Below, one piece after another: positions 62,166 to 64,000 of a stretch of 64,000 nt of DNA (the first letter of the stretch is position 1; each line of letters opens with the position of its first letter). The notes below the pieces were generated by a model, which saw nothing but the letters and a program-made list of their open reading frames with translations, was not told where the DNA came from and searched no databases. Source of the DNA: Pseudorhodobacter wandonensis. Its GTDB lineage: Bacteria > Pseudomonadota > Alphaproteobacteria > Rhodobacterales > Rhodobacteraceae. The DNA is taken from NCBI RefSeq assembly GCF_001202035.1, contig NZ_LGHT01000025.1, forward strand, positions 372,001 to 436,000. The letters run 5' to 3'. The position numbers were made by a program, and so were the translations under genes.

Positions 62166-63248
62166 ATGGACGGCGGCACATCAGAACTTGCGCAAATTAC
62201 GCCCGGTATTGCCTTTGCGCCGAACAAAGAGCGGCGGACAAATCGACGCGAACTTACCAACCGTGAAAAAGCGGCCGTAATTGTGCGGCTTATGCTGGCC
62301 AAAGGCGCCCCGATCACGCTGTCCGGCTTGCCCGAACATATCCAAGCCTCTCTCGCAGAACAGATGAGCAAAATGCGTCTGATCGATCGCCGTACGCTTG
62401 ACCGTGTGGTTGTTGAATTTGTGACCGAGCTTGAAGAGGTTGGCCTGTCTTTTCCCGGCGGCATCGAAGGTGCGCTTTCAATAATGGATGGCCATATTTC
62501 AACCACAGCCGCCAGCCGCTTGCGTCGCCTTGCAGGCGCGTCATCGCGTGCCGATCCTTGGGACAGAATCGCTGCACTGCCAATCGAACGCCTGCTGCCA
62601 GTGCTTGAAGAGGAAAGCGTCGAGATTGCTGCGGTCATGTTGTCCAAACTGGCCGTACCCAAAGCCGCTGAATTGCTTGGCAAGCTTGATGGTGAACGGG
62701 CACGGCGCGTGGCCTTTGCCGTGTCGCGCACCGGCAACGTCGATCCGGAAACCGTGCGCAGGATCGGTCTGTCTTTGGTGACACAGCTTGAAAACCTGCC
62801 TGCAAGGGCTTTTGATACCGGCCCGGTCGAGCGTGTTGGTGCAATTTTAAACGTCGCACCTCAGCTGATACGGGATGAGGTTCTAGCCGGCCTCGATCAA
62901 GATGATGAAGATTTCGCAACACTCGTGCGTAAGGCCATTTTTACCTTTGTCCATATCCCAACCAGAGTTAGCCCAAGAGATGTTCCAAAAATCACCCGCA
63001 TGGTCGAGCAACCGGTTTTGGTAACTGCTCTCGCTGCGGCGGCAGCCGACAGCGTGCAAAACCTTACGGCCGAGTTTTTTCTATCCAACATGTCACAGCG
63101 CATGGCACAGTCACTGCGAGAAGAGATTGCCGAGCGTGGAAAGGTAAAAGAAAAAGACGGCGAAGCTGCGCAATCCGCGATCATCACGGCCATCCGCGCG
63201 TTGGAAACTTCGGGCGATTTGGTCCTCATTCAAGAAGATGAGCAATAA
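62166..63248 (+). CDS. FliG-like flagellar motor switch protein
   Basis: A 360-residue protein whose C-terminal half follows FliG: KAIFTFVHIPTRVSPRDVPKI (torque-helix region), FFLSNMSQRMAQSLREEIAERG (about 303-324) and a final AIRALETSGDLVL. The middle domain aligns roughly with FliG-M (KAAELLGKLDGERARRVAF), but the EHPQ motif that contacts FliM is replaced by EEESVE. The N-terminal 50 residues are basic and unlike FliF-binding FliG-N. No flagellar genes are adjacent. It may be the genome's main but divergent FliG or a paralogue. Confidence 0.8.
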   Translation: MDGGTSELAQITPGIAFAPNKERRTNRRELTNREKAAVIVRLMLAKGAPITLSGLPEHIQASLAEQMSKMRLIDRRTLDRVVVEFVTELEEVGLSFPGGIEGALSIMDGHISTTAASRLRRLAGASSRADPWDRIAALPIERLLPVLEEESVEIAAVMLSKLAVPKAAELLGKLDGERARRVAFAVSRTGNVDPETVRRIGLSLVTQLENLPARAFDTGPVERVGAILNVAPQLIRDEVLAGLDQDDEDFATLVRKAIFTFVHIPTRVSPRDVPKITRMVEQPVLVTALAAAAADSVQNLTAEFFLSNMSQRMAQSLREEIAERGKVKEKDGEAAQSAIITAIRALETSGDLVLIQEDEQ

Positions 63249-63345
63249 TAAACTGACTAAGCGGTCAATAAATGCGCTTTTGCCTTTTTACTCTGCGGCT
63301 AAAGCCGTTAGCGTGCGACACAATACTCGCAATTTGGACGCTTGA

Positions 63346-64000
63346 ATGAAATTCTCTTTCTCTACCCGCCCTGCTATTGGCGCTAACGGGGCTGGCATAC
63401 TGTTCATGTTGCTTGCTATTTTTTGCTTTACCTTGATGGATGCTACAGTCAAATCGATGGTTGACCGGTACCCTGCCCCGATGTTGGTCTGGATACGGTT
63501 TGTGGGTCAGTTGCTCTTGGTATTTGCTTTGCTTCGACATCGTTTTCTGACCCATTTGCGCACTAAGCACTTGGGCGTTCAGGTCGCGCGCGGCATTACA
63601 CAGATCGCCTCGACCGCGCTATTTTTCACCAGCCTCGCCTATATCGGCCTGGCCGAGGCGACAGCGTTGATAGACATCAACCCAGTCTTCATCACCTTGG
63701 GCGCGGCTTTATTCTTGGGTGAAAAGCTGGGGCCGCGCCGGATATTTGGCGTTCTAGCTGCGCTAGCCGGTGCGCTGATCATTCTGCGGCCCGGTGCGTC
63801 GGTCTTTTCGCTTGCGGCCCTCTTGCCATTAATCGGTGCCACCAGCTATGCCGCCAACGCCCTTATCACCCGTTGGATCGGCGCAAAAGAAAGCGCCTGG
63901 ACCTCGATGGTCTTTACATCGGTCATCTGTACATCCCTCGCCAGCCTTGCGCTGCAGTTCTTTTGGGTCCCGATTGACGGCAATGACCTCCCGCGATTTG
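63346..64000 (+). CDS. DMT superfamily transporter, EamA domain (partial, C-terminus off window)
   Basis: The first 218 codons of an EamA-type membrane transporter are present, read from the ATG at 63346. The sequence shows FMLLAIFCFTLMDATVKSM as the first helix and ATALIDINPVFITLGAALFLGEKLG at the end of the first repeat, with the conserved Glu loop. GVLAALAGALIILRPG follows. At least six hydrophobic helices are visible before the window ends in the second repeat. The substrate is unknown, and the gene is not close to the other DMT transporter at 45120. Confidence 0.88.
   Translation, partial: MKFSFSTRPAIGANGAGILFMLLAIFCFTLMDATVKSMVDRYPAPMLVWIRFVGQLLLVFALLRHRFLTHLRTKHLGVQVARGITQIASTALFFTSLAYIGLAEATALIDINPVFITLGAALFLGEKLGPRRIFGVLAALAGALIILRPGASVFSLAALLPLIGATSYAANALITRWIGAKESAWTSMVFTSVICTSLASLALQFFWVPIDGNDLPRF

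Overview
The window looks like a chromosomal segment of a marine-type Rhodobacterales bacterium (Alphaproteobacteria, Roseobacter group or close kin). This rests on gene order and protein character rather than any search. The indicators are a nuo operon with lineage-specific inserted genes, a leucine/isovalerate (liu) operon, pdhABC with a lipoyl-bearing E1 beta, and a complete Rhodobacter-type gene transfer agent (GTA) head-tail cluster beside cysE. Almost every base is coding, with many ATGA stop/start overlaps.

Layout. 1-4398 (minus): nuoA-B-C-[sulfotransferase]-D-[small membrane protein]-E, the start of respiratory complex I, with a good promoter at 4466-4494. 4579-11541 (minus): leucine catabolism (ivd, an LprI-like secreted protein, mccB, mccA, HMG-CoA lyase, methylglutaconyl-CoA hydratase) with a dyad operator candidate ahead of ivd. 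11698-17418: kdsA, a luciferase-like monooxygenase, a Gre-factor-like protein, selO, a mini-asparaginase and two cyclophilins. 17542-24187 (plus): central carbon metabolism (pgk, class I fba, an FtsB-like protein, pdhA-pdhB-pdhC). 24259-25439 (minus): cysE and a frameshifted small gene.

25454-39415 (minus) is a complete GTA structural cluster. It holds gp1, terminase, portal, gp3.5, prohead protease, capsid, connector and head-tail proteins, tail tube, short tape measure, tail-tip proteins, NlpC/P60 peptidase and a 1301-residue host-specificity protein. All reading frames are intact. No integrase, replication or lysis genes are present, which fits a domesticated particle rather than a prophage. 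Upstream of gp1 there is a 17-bp-spaced sigma70-like promoter with a perfect palindrome in its spacer, followed by a terminator-like hairpin inside the predicted leader. Another hairpin lies just after the capsid gene.

39595-44493 (minus): mltG, fabF, acpP, fabG, fabD. 44569-50393: a hypothetical gene, a DMT transporter, the rpsF-rpsR-rplI operon, a hydrolase and a Tat-exported cyclic-nucleotide phosphodiesterase. 50477-55209 (minus apart from the Hint gene): a nuclease-fold-like protein, trigger factor with tRNA-Leu(TAG) just upstream, a Hint-domain protein and the bifunctional NAD(P)HX repair enzyme. 55386-64000: glnB-glnA, a membrane hypothetical, agmatinase, a DUF3445 protein, purB with a small secreted protein, a FliG-like protein and a truncated DMT transporter.

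The least explained signals are non-coding. First, a two-box element (19-nt box, exactly 40 nt of unrelated spacer, 15-nt box) occurs twice, 35 kb apart. Second, a GC-rich hairpin family ending in a GATATTTG-like tail lies between genes, and one copy appears to be spliced in frame into nnr. Third, a short palindromic repeat occurs on both sides of a two-gene block.
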